Below, piece after piece: positions 8,334 through 16,271 of a stretch of DNA of 64,000 nt. The stretch spans positions 124,001 to 188,000 of the forward strand of contig JADJVI010000050.1 in assembly GCA_016710645.1 (NCBI GenBank), read 5' to 3'. The notes beneath the pieces were generated by a model. The model was not told the DNA's origin and ran no database searches. It saw only the letters and a list, made by a program, of their open reading frames with translations. Numbering within the stretch: the first letter of the stretch is position 1; each line of letters starts with the position of its first letter. Source of the stretch: Actinomycetales bacterium. GTDB taxonomy: Bacteria; Actinomycetota; Actinomycetes; Actinomycetales; Dermatophilaceae. The translations under genes and the position numbers were made by a program.

Positions 8334-8878
8334 GCGGGCCGTTCTTGTGGTACCTCAACCGGGGCACCGGCGTGGTCCTTCTCGTGCTCTTCACGGCGAC
8401 CGTCGTGCTCGGTCTGCTGTCGGTGAGTCGGCGGCCGGGCGTGCGGCGGGTGCCACAGTTCTTCGTCCAGGGGCTGCATCGGGCGGTGTCCGGGATGGCC
8501 ACCGCGCTGCTGCTCGTCCATGTCATCTCGGCGGTGCTCGACACCTATGTGGACATTCGGTGGTACGACGTCTTCGTGCCCTGGGGCGGCACCTATCGAC
8601 CGATCTACTTGGCAGCCGGCGCCATCGCCGTCGATCTGCTGCTGGCCGTCGGGTTGACCTCCCTGGCACGGGCGCGACTGTCCGATCGCGCCTGGCGGGT
8701 CGTGCACCTGCTGGCCTATCCGAGTTGGGCAGCGTCGGTCGCGCACACCGTGGGGATTGGCACCGACATGGCGACCCCGTGGTTGCGGGTGCTCGTCGTG
8801 GGCTGCGTCGGCGTGGTCGTGGCGGTCGGCGTGACTCGGCTGGCGCTGGTGCGTCGGATGGCTCCGGGGCGCGCATGA
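8330..8878 (+). CDS. Ferric-reductase-like haem b membrane protein
   Basis: 182 aa, GTG start at 8330 overlapping apbE (GTGA), with GGAGGGG upstream. About five membrane helices. Two helices carry paired His: H50 and H64 (LHRAVSGMATALLLVHV) and H126 and H139 (VVHLLAYPSWAASVAH). Spacing of 13-14 residues is the bis-haem pattern of the ferric reductase/NOX/MsrQ family. The protein has no fused flavin or NAD domain; the NuoF-like protein and ferredoxin encoded directly downstream (4-bp overlaps) can supply electrons. Likely function: electron transfer across the membrane. The final acceptor is unknown. Confidence 0.85.
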   Translation: MSGPFLWYLNRGTGVVLLVLFTATVVLGLLSVSRRPGVRRVPQFFVQGLHRAVSGMATALLLVHVISAVLDTYVDIRWYDVFVPWGGTYRPIYLAAGAIAVDLLLAVGLTSLARARLSDRAWRVVHLLAYPSWAASVAHTVGIGTDMATPWLRVLVVGCVGVVVAVGVTRLALVRRMAPGRA

Positions 8879-10197
8879 CCTCGCTGCTGCCGTCGCCGTC
8901 TGCCTATGAGTCGGGGTATGCCGGCCCGCCTCGCTTCCAGCCGCTCGGGACTCCGGCCCGCTCCGGTATGCCGTTCTTCGCACCTCCCGCGCAGGTCATG
9001 GTCGAGCCGGGTCCGCTCCTGCTGGCTCATCTTGACGATGGACCATCGCTGGCTGCGCATCGGGCGCGATTCGGCGGAGTGGGTCGTGCAGATCTGGGCT
9101 CCGCCGAGCAACTGGCTCAATGGGCCGAAGCGGTCGGGCTGGCCGGTCGAGGCGGAGCAGGCTTTCCGTTTCACGTGAAACTTCGGGCTGCGGCGGCCGG
9201 GCGCCGGCCGGTCGTCGTCGTCAACCTGGCCGAGGGCGAGCCGTTGAGCGGCAAGGACACCGCGCTGGCTCGCTGTGTGCCCCACCGGGTGCTTGACGGG
9301 GCGGCGCTGACGGCTGCGCTGTTGGGCGCTCGCGAGGTGCATGCCGTCGTGCCGCGCGAGCGTCCCCTGGTCGAGGAATCGCTATCCCTGGCGCTGGCCG
9401 AGCGCCGCGCGGCGGGCGAGCGACTGGACTGGCGACTCACCGTGGTCGGCCCCGGCTTCGTGTCGGGGCAGGCGCGCGCGGTCATCGAGGCGCTGTCCGG
9501 GCGGCCGGGGTTGCCGGTCACGGCGTGGCAACCCGAGGCTGTGTCCGGACTGCGCGGTCGCCCGACCCTGCTCTCGAACGCCGAGACCTGGGCCCAGGTG
9601 TGGGCGCTGGTGGAGCATGGTCCTGCGGGGTATTCGACTCTGGGAACGGCCGGCGAACCGGGAACGACGCTGCTGTCCGTCCCTGGCTTCGACGAGGGCA
9701 CTGTCGGCGTCGTCGAGGTCGAGCTGGGGACGTCCTGGACCGCTTCGCCGGGGGTGGCAGACACCGATGTGCCCGTGTTGCTCGGCGGCTTCCACGGCAC
9801 GTGGACCTCTGCTCACCGATTGGCCGGTATGCCGGTCAGTCGGGTCGCGCTGCGGGCGGCCGGCTTAGCGTTGGGTGCTGGCGTCGCGTGGCCGTTGCCC
9901 GAGGGGGTGTGTCCGGTCGACGTGACGGCGAGGATCACGGCATACCTGGCTGGAGAGTCGGCGCAGCGCTGCGGACCCTGCCGCAATGGGCTCCCCGCCC
10001 TGGCGGGCGAGGTTGCGGCGCTGGCGCGCGGTGCCGGCGTGAACTACCGGCGGATCGAGGAGCTGGCCGGGCTGGTCGAGCGGCGCGGTGCGTGTGCCCA
10101 TCCCGACGGGACGGTGCGGCTGGTGCGGTCGCTGGTGGCGGCGTTCGGGGACGAGGTCGCGGCGCACGTGGCCGGGCGATGCGAGGTGGCGCGATGA
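8875..10197 (+). CDS. NuoF-like NAD(P)H/flavin oxidoreductase subunit
   Basis: 440 aa; start fixed by the ATGA overlap with the upstream gene. It resembles the 51-kDa subunit of complex I (NuoF): FMN/NADH-site GRGGAGFP at 91-98, VVNLAEGEP (the family has NxxExEP), an SLBB-like part in the middle, and a C-terminal Fe-S domain with ESAQRCGPCRNG (about 361-372) and RGACAHPDG (about 404-412). The first cluster Cys of complex I (ESCGxC) is Ala here, leaving three Cys, so the centre may be a 3Fe-4S or differently ligated cluster. The gene is not part of a nuo operon. It probably passes electrons between NAD(P)H, the adjacent ferredoxin and the haem membrane protein. Confidence 0.85.
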   Translation: MTSLLPSPSAYESGYAGPPRFQPLGTPARSGMPFFAPPAQVMVEPGPLLLAHLDDGPSLAAHRARFGGVGRADLGSAEQLAQWAEAVGLAGRGGAGFPFHVKLRAAAAGRRPVVVVNLAEGEPLSGKDTALARCVPHRVLDGAALTAALLGAREVHAVVPRERPLVEESLSLALAERRAAGERLDWRLTVVGPGFVSGQARAVIEALSGRPGLPVTAWQPEAVSGLRGRPTLLSNAETWAQVWALVEHGPAGYSTLGTAGEPGTTLLSVPGFDEGTVGVVEVELGTSWTASPGVADTDVPVLLGGFHGTWTSAHRLAGMPVSRVALRAAGLALGAGVAWPLPEGVCPVDVTARITAYLAGESAQRCGPCRNGLPALAGEVAALARGAGVNYRRIEELAGLVERRGACAHPDGTVRLVRSLVAAFGDEVAAHVAGRCEVAR

Positions 10198-10484
10198 GTT
10201 GGCTGCGGCGCGGTACAAGCGAGCCTGGTGCGGAAGGTCGCGGGTCTGAGGCAGGGCCCGCAGCTCGCCCCAGTGGCGCGGGTGAAGCGGCGCCTGCGGT
10301 GCTGCGAGTCGATTGGCCCGCCTGTCAGGGACGCGGGGTGTGCGCCGAGGTCCTTCCTGAGCTGGTGACCCTCGACGAATGGGGTTACCCGATCATCCGC
10401 GGCGAGGTCGACGACAACCTGCTCGACCTGGCCCGCCAAGCCGCTGCGGACTGCCCCCACCGCGCCCTTCGCCTGGTCCGCTGA
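10194..10484 (+). CDS. Single-cluster ferredoxin, probably 3Fe-4S
   Basis: 96 aa, ATGA overlap with the NuoF-like gene. After a 35-residue Gly/Ser/Ala-rich leader comes a short ferredoxin domain with C44-x5-C50 and C87-P. Only three Cys are present, and the usual second Cys is Gly (CQGRGVC), the pattern of 3Fe-4S ferredoxins. It ends the redox operon and is the likely soluble electron carrier for the NuoF-like protein and the haem membrane protein. The leader is longer than in typical ferredoxins of this type. Confidence 0.88.
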   Translation: MSWLRRGTSEPGAEGRGSEAGPAARPSGAGEAAPAVLRVDWPACQGRGVCAEVLPELVTLDEWGYPIIRGEVDDNLLDLARQAAADCPHRALRLVR

Positions 10485-10545
10485 GCCGCCCGCGGAGGGT
10501 CGTTCTAGGGCTCGTCCTCAGGTTGCCCGGCGGATGCGGTAGCCG

Positions 10546-10950
10546 CTACACCACGGCGATGTCGACCAGACCCTCCAGACCGCGCAGATCGTCCGGATTG
10601 CGCGTGTAAAGCGTCGCCCCATGAGCGTGCGCGGTGGCCGCGACGAGCAGGTCCATGGAGCGGCTGCGCGCCCGACGGCCAGACTCGCCCACCATCGCCG
10701 CCAACCGTCCGTAACTTGCCGCGACCTCGTCGTCGACCGGGAGTGCATCAAAGCGTCGCTGCACGATGCTGAGTCGCCGGAGCCGCTCGGCCCGCACCTC
10801 GGGGGACGAGGCCACCAGCACCCCGAAATGCAGTTCGGCCAAGGTCACTGCGCTGATCGCTAGGGCACCCGGCAGCGGTGATAGGTCCTGCGCAATCACC
10901 ACGCTCGTGTCGAGAATGCCGCGCTCGGCGGGGCCGACTCCTGCATTCAT
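10546..10950 (-). CDS. vapC: PIN-domain toxin (VapC-type)
   Basis: 134 aa PIN-domain ribonuclease. The acidic catalytic residues are visible: D14 (ILDTSVVIA), E39 (TLAELHFG), the Asp of RSMDLLVAATA and the late Asp of TRNPDDL. The start ATG at 10950 overlaps the antitoxin stop (ATGA). The toxin is expected to cut tRNA or rRNA when free and to be inactive in complex with the Phd-like antitoxin. Typical length for the family. It is convergent with the ferredoxin gene. Confidence 0.92.
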   Translation of the reverse strand: MNAGVGPAERGILDTSVVIAQDLSPLPGALAISAVTLAELHFGVLVASSPEVRAERLRRLSIVQRRFDALPVDDEVAASYGRLAAMVGESGRRARSRSMDLLVAATAHAHGATLYTRNPDDLRGLEGLVDIAVV

Positions 10951-11195
10951 TTGGCCTCCCAGGGATCGCGAATGGCCCCGTCGAGGCGTTCCCGATCCTC
11001 TTCCCAGGTGAGGTCGGGTGGCCCGTTGAACAGGTCAGCCACGTCGTCCCAACGTCTCCACCGGGTGGGGCGTGCGGGAACGAGTCTGGCCGTCGGGCGG
11101 CCAGCGACCGTGATGACGATTTCCTCGCCACCCTCCACGCGACGCACCAAGCCGGAGGCGTCTTGGCGCAGCTCCCGAAGACCGACAGATTCCAT
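10947..11195 (-). CDS. Phd/YefM-type antitoxin of the VapC pair
   Basis: 82 aa. The ATG at 11195 gives MESVGLRELRQDASGLVRRVE, the usual start of Phd/YefM antitoxins; the longer upstream reading frame has no family support. The DNA-binding fold (residues 1-50, with GEEIVITVAGRPTARLVP) is followed by an acidic Trp-rich tail (about 52-82) that should bind the toxin. The ATG lies 7 nt after TACCCT, a possible -10 box, so the operon may be leaderless. A 16-bp inverted repeat just upstream may be its operator. Confidence 0.88.
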   Translation of the reverse strand: MESVGLRELRQDASGLVRRVEGGEEIVITVAGRPTARLVPARPTRWRRWDDVADLFNGPPDLTWEEDRERLDGAIRDPWEAK

Positions 11196-11205
11196 AAAGG
11201 GAAGG

Positions 11206-11221
11206 GTAGCACGTGTGCTAC
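11206..11221. promoter_or_regulatory. Inverted repeat GTAGCAC-N2-GTGCTAC, probable TA operator
   Basis: Perfect 7-bp arms separated by GT lie 10 bp upstream of the antitoxin ATG and overlap the presumed -10 box (TACCCT on the minus strand). This is the usual place for autoregulation by the antitoxin-toxin complex. Confidence 0.6.
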
Positions 11222-11254
11222 ACGCGGGTTTCCGCACCGTCAGCGCGGGGGTCG

Positions 11255-11485
11255 CTAGAGGAAGAAGAGCAGATTCCGCCGACGGAAACTCGTGCCGGTG
11301 CGCGACCGGTTGAAGGCGATCAGGCCTTGTAGCCACCCGTACAGGAAGGGCACCGTGACCAGCGTGATGGCGGGCGCCTGACCGTCAGCGACCCGCCGCA
11401 CCTGCACCACGGTCCAGACGACGAATCCGAACAGCACAGCGAAGGACAGACTCCGGCTGAGGAACTGCTTCAGCTCTCCACGCAT
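11255..11485 (-). CDS. Small membrane protein linked to rocD
   Basis: 76 aa. One clear hydrophobic helix at about 12-30 (SLSFAVLFGFVVWTVVQV) and a second weaker one at about 39-57 (ITLVTVPFLYGWLQGLIAF), with a basic C-terminus (RSRTGTSFRRRN). It begins 2 bp after the stop of the ornithine aminotransferase gene and must be co-transcribed and translationally coupled with it. No family recognised. It may be a membrane partner of ornithine/arginine metabolism or only a hitchhiker. Confidence 0.65.
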   Translation of the reverse strand: MRGELKQFLSRSLSFAVLFGFVVWTVVQVRRVADGQAPAITLVTVPFLYGWLQGLIAFNRSRTGTSFRRRNLLFFL

Positions 11486-11487
11486 CG

Positions 11488-12702
11488 TCAGACTGCCAAG
11501 GAGTCCTTGATGACGCCGACCATCATGCGGATCTCGTCATCGGTCGCAACGATCGGCGGCGCCAGGCGGATCGTCGAGCCGTGGGTGTCCTTGGCCAGCA
11601 CCCCACGATCGGCCATCCGGTAACACAGCTCCTTGCCGCTCATGATCGTCGGGTCGACGTCGATACCGGCCCACAACCCACGTGAGCGCACCTCGACCAC
11701 CCCGTGGTCGAGCAGCCCGGCCAGCTCGCCGGCCAGCACCTCGCCCAGCGAGGCCGCCCGCGCCTGGAACTCGCCCGTCGACAGCATCGCGACGACCTCG
11801 CGCCCGATCGCCGCCGCAAACGGGTTGCCACCGAAGGTCGACCCATGCGACCCCGGCGTGATCACCCCCATGACGTCGCCGTCAGCCGCGATCGCCGACA
11901 GCGGCATGATGCCGCCGCCGAGCGCCTTGCCCAGCACATAGATGTCCGGCACGACCTGCTCGTGGTCGCACGCGAAGGTCCGCCCGGTGCGCGCCAGCCC
12001 GGACTGGATCTCGTCGGCGATCATCAACACCCCGCGCTCGGTGCACAGTGCGCGCACCTGCTGCAGGAACCCGTCCGGCGGGATGACGACCCCGCCCTCG
12101 CCCTGGATCGGCTCCAGCAACACCGCGATCGTCTCGTCCGACATCGCCGCCCGCAGCGCTTCGATGTCACCGAACGGCACGACGACAAAGCCCGGCGTAT
12201 ACGGCCCGTAGCCCTCGCGCGCCACCTTGTCGGTCGAGAACGACACGATGGTCGTCGTGCGGCCATGGAAGTTGCCGCCCATGACGATGATCGTGCCCCA
12301 GTCCTCGGCCAGCCCCTTGACCTGCCGCCCCCAGCGCCGGGCAACCTTGACCGCGGTCTCGACGGCCTCGGCGCCGGAGTTCATCGGCAGGATCATCTCC
12401 TTGCCGGTCAGCCCGGCCAGATCCCGCGCGAACGGCCCAAACTGGTCGCTACGAAACGCCCGACTGGTCAAGGTCAGCGCCCGCAGTTGCCGCTCAGCCA
12501 CGGCCACCAGCTGCGGATGACAGTGCCCGAAGTTCAGCGCCGAATAGCCCGCCAGCGCATCGAAATAGCGCCGCCCGTCGACGTCGGTCACCCACGCGCC
12601 CTCACCCGAGGCAATGACGACATCCAGCGGCGAGTAGTTGTGCGCCGCAAAGCGCGCTTCCAGCTCGATGAACTCGGCGGTGTGCGCGGACGTGCTGCTC
12701 AT
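11488..12702 (-). CDS. rocD: Ornithine aminotransferase
   Basis: 404 aa, class III PLP aminotransferase. It converts L-ornithine and 2-oxoglutarate into glutamate 5-semialdehyde and glutamate in arginine/ornithine breakdown. Visible: ALAGYSALNFGHCHP at the N-terminus (as in OAT), the PLP-phosphate region PMNSGAEAVETAVKVAR, the Asp of MIADEIQSGLARTG and the Schiff-base Lys in YVLGKALGGGIMP. Full family length. It is the first gene of a two-gene unit with the small membrane protein. The start codon overlaps no gene; the 220 bp to the next gene (12703-12922) contain one GTATGCC copy and no other clear signal. Confidence 0.95.
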   Translation of the reverse strand: MSSTSAHTAEFIELEARFAAHNYSPLDVVIASGEGAWVTDVDGRRYFDALAGYSALNFGHCHPQLVAVAERQLRALTLTSRAFRSDQFGPFARDLAGLTGKEMILPMNSGAEAVETAVKVARRWGRQVKGLAEDWGTIIVMGGNFHGRTTTIVSFSTDKVAREGYGPYTPGFVVVPFGDIEALRAAMSDETIAVLLEPIQGEGGVVIPPDGFLQQVRALCTERGVLMIADEIQSGLARTGRTFACDHEQVVPDIYVLGKALGGGIMPLSAIAADGDVMGVITPGSHGSTFGGNPFAAAIGREVVAMLSTGEFQARAASLGEVLAGELAGLLDHGVVEVRSRGLWAGIDVDPTIMSGKELCYRMADRGVLAKDTHGSTIRLAPPIVATDDEIRMMVGVIKDSLAV

Positions 12703-12922
12703 CGGTGACCTTCGATCTCGGTGGTAGGACTCTCGCCAGTATGCCGTGCAGTCCCCTTCCCACCTACCGCCGCCAGGCCCTCACCGCCACGCGGCGAGAT
12801 CGTCAGCTAAGGAGCGAGGAGGCCGAGCGGAACGACTCACACACCATCCTTCATGCGGTCGTGAATCAGTCAATTCGCAGAGCAACTATCGGTCAAATCG
12901 CCGAGTCCCGCCTGGCTCCCAC

Positions 12923-14152
12923 TCACCCCATTTCCAGAGCGGACGCGATGGGGACGCCCGGCCGATAGGCCAGGTGTAGGTAGCTCGGCGCGTCCAGCAC
13001 GGCAAGGGACACCGGCTCACCGACCGCCACCCGCACGTCCAGCCCGAGCGAGGCACCCGAGCCGGCGGTCACGGCATACAGGGCCTCGGCGGGTGTCATC
13101 CGCAGCTCGCGCACTGCGAGCGCCACGACGAACGGCATCGACGACGAATAGCACGTGCCCGGGTTGCAATCGCTCGCGAGCGCGACCCGCACCCCCGCGT
13201 CGAGCAGCCGCCGCGCGTCGGGGTAGGGCGCGCGCGTCGAGAACTCCACCCCCGGCAGCAGCGTCGCCACCGTGCCGGTCGCGGCGAGCGCGTCGACGTC
13301 GGCGTCGCTGAGATAGGTGCAGTGGTCGACGCTTGCCGCCCCTAGCTCGCAGGCGAGCAGCACACCCGGCCCGGGCCCGAGTTGGTTGCCGTGCACCCGC
13401 AGCCCGAGCCCCGCGGCCCGCCCGGCGAGCAGGATCGTGCGCGCCTCCTCCTGCGTGAAGGCGTGCGGCGAGTGCGGCTCGCAAAAGACATCGAGGTATG
13501 CCGGCCGGCCGGCTTCCCCCTCCGCCGTCACCGCCGCGAGCATCGGCCCCGTGACGAGCTCGACGTATGCCGTTCGGTCCGAAGCGAATTCGCGCGGCAC
13601 AACATGTGCCCCAAGGAAAGTCGTGTGCGGCGTGACCTCGCGGGCCAGCCGCAACGCCCGCAGCTCGTCCGCGACGGTGAGCCCGTAGCCACTCTTGATC
13701 TCCAGCGTCGTCGTCCCTTGCGCCCGCGCCTCGGCCACCCGCCGGGCGAGCAGAGCGCGCAACTGCTCGTCGGTCGCCGCGCGCGTCGCGGCCACCGTCG
13801 AGGCGATGCCACCCCCGTCGTATGCCGTGCCCGCCATCCGTGCCGCGAACTCGCCCGCGCGGTCGCCGGCGAAGACCAGGTGGGTGTGTGAGTCGACGAA
13901 ACCCGGGATGACGGCGCGCCCGTCGAGGTCGAGGCGCTGGTCAGCGTCGGGCGCCTGGGAGGCCGGGCCGATCCACGCGATGACGCCGTCCTCGACGACG
14001 AGGGCGACGTCGTGCACGAGGCCGAGTCGGGTCACATCCGGTGTGGGCTCGTGGGTCGGGCGCGCTGGGCTTGCCCCGGCTCCGAGCTCGCGGGCAAGAG
14101 CGGGATCGAGAGTGGCCAGCTCAGCGATGCCGGTCACGAGCGTCGTTGTCAT
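12923..14152 (-). CDS. hutI: Imidazolonepropionase
   Basis: 409 aa amidohydrolase-superfamily enzyme that opens 4-imidazolone-5-propionate to N-formimino-glutamate, the third step of histidine breakdown. The metal motif is VDSHTHLVFAGDR; further ligands are in FLGAHVVP, RVHGNQLGPGPG and ALASDCNPGT. IKSGYGLTVADELRALR is also typical. It lies 60 bp downstream of the LysE gene on the same strand and forms the end of the hutU-M20-hutF-lysE-hutI block. Confidence 0.95.
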   Translation of the reverse strand: MTTTLVTGIAELATLDPALARELGAGASPARPTHEPTPDVTRLGLVHDVALVVEDGVIAWIGPASQAPDADQRLDLDGRAVIPGFVDSHTHLVFAGDRAGEFAARMAGTAYDGGGIASTVAATRAATDEQLRALLARRVAEARAQGTTTLEIKSGYGLTVADELRALRLAREVTPHTTFLGAHVVPREFASDRTAYVELVTGPMLAAVTAEGEAGRPAYLDVFCEPHSPHAFTQEEARTILLAGRAAGLGLRVHGNQLGPGPGVLLACELGAASVDHCTYLSDADVDALAATGTVATLLPGVEFSTRAPYPDARRLLDAGVRVALASDCNPGTCYSSSMPFVVALAVRELRMTPAEALYAVTAGSGASLGLDVRVAVGEPVSLAVLDAPSYLHLAYRPGVPIASALEMG

Positions 14153-14212
14153 CGCTGCACCTCACTCTTCCCGCTCGCCGTGCCGCCCGCGGGATCCGCA
14201 CCCGGATCGCGA

Positions 14213-14830
14213 TCAATGCTCCACAACAAGGCTGACCCCCAGGGTGATCATGACGATCGCGATGCCGACGTCGAGAATCTGCCACGACCGCGGCCTGGCG
14301 AACACCCCCGACAGCAACCTCGCCCCGTAACCCAGCCCGCCGAACCACAGCAGGCTCGCCAGCGCCGCACCTGCCGCGAAGACCCAGCGCTCCTCGCCCG
14401 GTCGGGCGTTGGCGATCGATCCGAGCAGCAGCACGGTGTCGAGGTAGACGTGCGGGTTGAGCCAGGTGAGCGCCAGTGTCGTGGCGACCACTCGACCCCA
14501 TGGTGTGCCGCCACCAGAGACGTCCGCGGCCAGCCGGTCGGCGCGCAGCGCCCGGCGAGCTGCCATGAGGCCATAGGCCAGCAGAAACGCCGCGCCGCCG
14601 TAGCGGATGACGGTGATCGCCCACGGCGCCCGCTCGACGATGACCCCGATGCCACTGACTCCCGCGACGATCAGGGTGGCATCGGACAGCGCGCAGATCG
14701 CGACGACGATCCCGACGTGCTCGCGGCGCAAACCCTGGCGCAGGGCGTAGGCGTTCTGTGCACCGATGGCGACGATGAGCGACAACCCTGTGCCTAGCCC
14801 GGCGAAGGCAGCCAATACCCATGAGGTCAC
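14213..14830 (-). CDS. LysE/ArgO-family amino-acid exporter
   Basis: 205 aa, GTG start at 14830 overlapping the hutF end (GTGA); the longer upstream reading is rejected. Six hydrophobic segments; the first carries the family signature LSLIVAIGAQNAYALRQGLRREHV. The middle TLALTWLNPHVYLDTVLLLGSIA is the characteristic second motif of LysE/ArgO. It probably exports basic or other amino acids. Its place inside the hut block suggests it relieves amino-acid excess during histidine or peptide catabolism. Confidence 0.92.
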   Translation of the reverse strand: MTSWVLAAFAGLGTGLSLIVAIGAQNAYALRQGLRREHVGIVVAICALSDATLIVAGVSGIGVIVERAPWAITVIRYGGAAFLLAYGLMAARRALRADRLAADVSGGGTPWGRVVATTLALTWLNPHVYLDTVLLLGSIANARPGEERWVFAAGAALASLLWFGGLGYGARLLSGVFARPRSWQILDVGIAIVMITLGVSLVVEH

Positions 14831-15699
14831 CGCTGGTCCACGCTGCCCGGGCGATCTGCGCGGTCCCCGTCGGCGCCGCCGGCCTCGCTGGTCTCGCCCT
14901 TCGCGCCATCGTGGCCGCCGTCGGCAGGGGTGACCGCGGCAATCGCCTCCCGCAACAAGGCGCCGACATCCCCGAGCCGGTGCTTCCCTTCCGAGACGAC
15001 CGTCTCGCCACCGACGACGACCGTCGTCACGTCGGCGGCGGTCGCGGCATACAGGATCTGCTCGGGAAGACACCCAGCGGTGCGCGCCGAACCCAGCCCG
15101 ACCGTGACGAAATCCGCGAGCGCCCCGACGTCGAGCCGTCCGCCGTCGGGCCAGCCAAGGCTGCGATAGCCCGCATCGGTAGCCATCTCGACCAGGGCTG
15201 CGGGCGAGAAGCGGCCACGCTGCCCGCTGGTCAGGCGTTCGTGCGATTCCACCCCGCGGATCTCCTCAAAGGGGTCGACGACGGCATGTTGGTCCGACCC
15301 CAACGTCAACCTGGCGCTGGCGTCGACGAGGGCTCGGGCCGGGCCGATGCCGTCGGCGAGGTCGCGTTCGGTGGTCGGGCAGAAGCACGCGATCGTCTCG
15401 GTGCGACCGAGCGTCGCGATATCGGCGGCCGTCAGGTGAGTGGCATGCACCACCGTCGTGTCTGGCCCGAGACCGCTCTCGGCGTCGAGTAACGCCGTCG
15501 GCGTGCGGCCGTAGTGAGCCTCGCAGGCGGCGTTCTCGGCGGGTTGCTCGGAAAGATGGATGTGGAACGGCTGGCCGTGCTCGCGCGCAAACGCGGCAAC
15601 CGCCCCCAGCGCCCCGGCGGGCACCGCCCGCACCGAGTGGGCGGCCAGCCCCAGAGCCTGGACGGGGCCGAATCGGTCCGGCAGCACCGGCCCGATCAC
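14827..15699 (-). CDS. hutF: Formimidoylglutamate deiminase, C-terminal part after a frameshift
   Basis: 290 aa in the -1 frame relative to the upstream half; its GTG at 15699 overlaps the upstream TGA (GTGA). It contains the second half of HutF: HSVRAVPAGALGAVAAFA, HIHLSEQPAENA, VVHATHLTAADI, ACFCPTTERDLADGIGPA and LGSDQHAVVDPFEEIR, which hold the later metal ligands and substrate residues. The region before HSVRAVP also reads well as HutF, so the lesion lies close to 15697-15710. It ends in a Gly/Asp/Ala-rich tail of about 35 residues. Either a one-base deletion or sequencing error inactivates hutF, or a -1 shift or translational coupling restores the product. Confidence 0.8.
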   Translation of the reverse strand: MIGPVLPDRFGPVQALGLAAHSVRAVPAGALGAVAAFAREHGQPFHIHLSEQPAENAACEAHYGRTPTALLDAESGLGPDTTVVHATHLTAADIATLGRTETIACFCPTTERDLADGIGPARALVDASARLTLGSDQHAVVDPFEEIRGVESHERLTSGQRGRFSPAALVEMATDAGYRSLGWPDGGRLDVGALADFVTVGLGSARTAGCLPEQILYAATAADVTTVVVGGETVVSEGKHRLGDVGALLREAIAAVTPADGGHDGAKGETSEAGGADGDRADRPGSVDQR

Positions 15700-16271
15700 C
15701 TGGCCCGGCGCGCCCAGGCCTCGACATCACCGTCACCGAAGCGCACCTGCTCGGGGGCCAGCTTCTGATGTCCCGCATCGGCCAGCCCGCCGGCCAGGTA
15801 GCACGTGTCCAGCAGGGTCAACCGGATGCCCGCGTCGGCCGCCGCCTGCACCAGCGCCCGCCCCATCGCATTCGGGTCTTCGTATGCCGTGCCGTCCGGC
15901 CGGTGGTGCACATAGTGGAACTCGCCGACCACCGTGTAGCCGGCCAACGCCATCTCGGCGTACGCCGCCCGGGCCAGGTCCAGGTAGAGAGACGGGGTGA
16001 GGCGAGCTGCGACGGCATACATGGCTTGCCGCCAGGTCCAGAAGGTGCCGCCGCCCCCGTGGGTGCGCCCTCGCAAAGCCCGGTGGAACGCGTGACTGTG
16101 GGCATTGGCCAAGCCGGGCAGAGTCACCCCGTCGAGGCGCACGTCATCCAATCGCGGCTCGGCGGAACCCGATTCGATCGACTCAATCCGGCCAGCCGAC
16201 ACCGTGATTCGCACACCGGACGCCAAACCCGTTGGCAGCCAGGCGTGTTCACACCACCAGGAGCGGATCAT
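15696..16271 (-). CDS. hutF: Formimidoylglutamate deiminase, N-terminal part before a frameshift
   Basis: 191 aa ending at TGA 15696-15698. It carries the first half of HutF: the metal motif NAHSHAFHRALRGRTHG, FWTWRQAMYAVAARL, GYTVVGEFHYVHH and RLTLLDTCYLAGGL. On its own it lacks the later metal ligands and cannot be active. Joined with the next reading frame it would give about 480 residues, close to the 450-460 usual for HutF. HutF converts N-formimino-glutamate to N-formyl-glutamate and ammonia. The start ATG at 16271 overlaps the stop of the M20 gene (ATGA). Confidence 0.8.
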   Translation of the reverse strand: MIRSWWCEHAWLPTGLASGVRITVSAGRIESIESGSAEPRLDDVRLDGVTLPGLANAHSHAFHRALRGRTHGGGGTFWTWRQAMYAVAARLTPSLYLDLARAAYAEMALAGYTVVGEFHYVHHRPDGTAYEDPNAMGRALVQAAADAGIRLTLLDTCYLAGGLADAGHQKLAPEQVRFGDGDVEAWARRAR

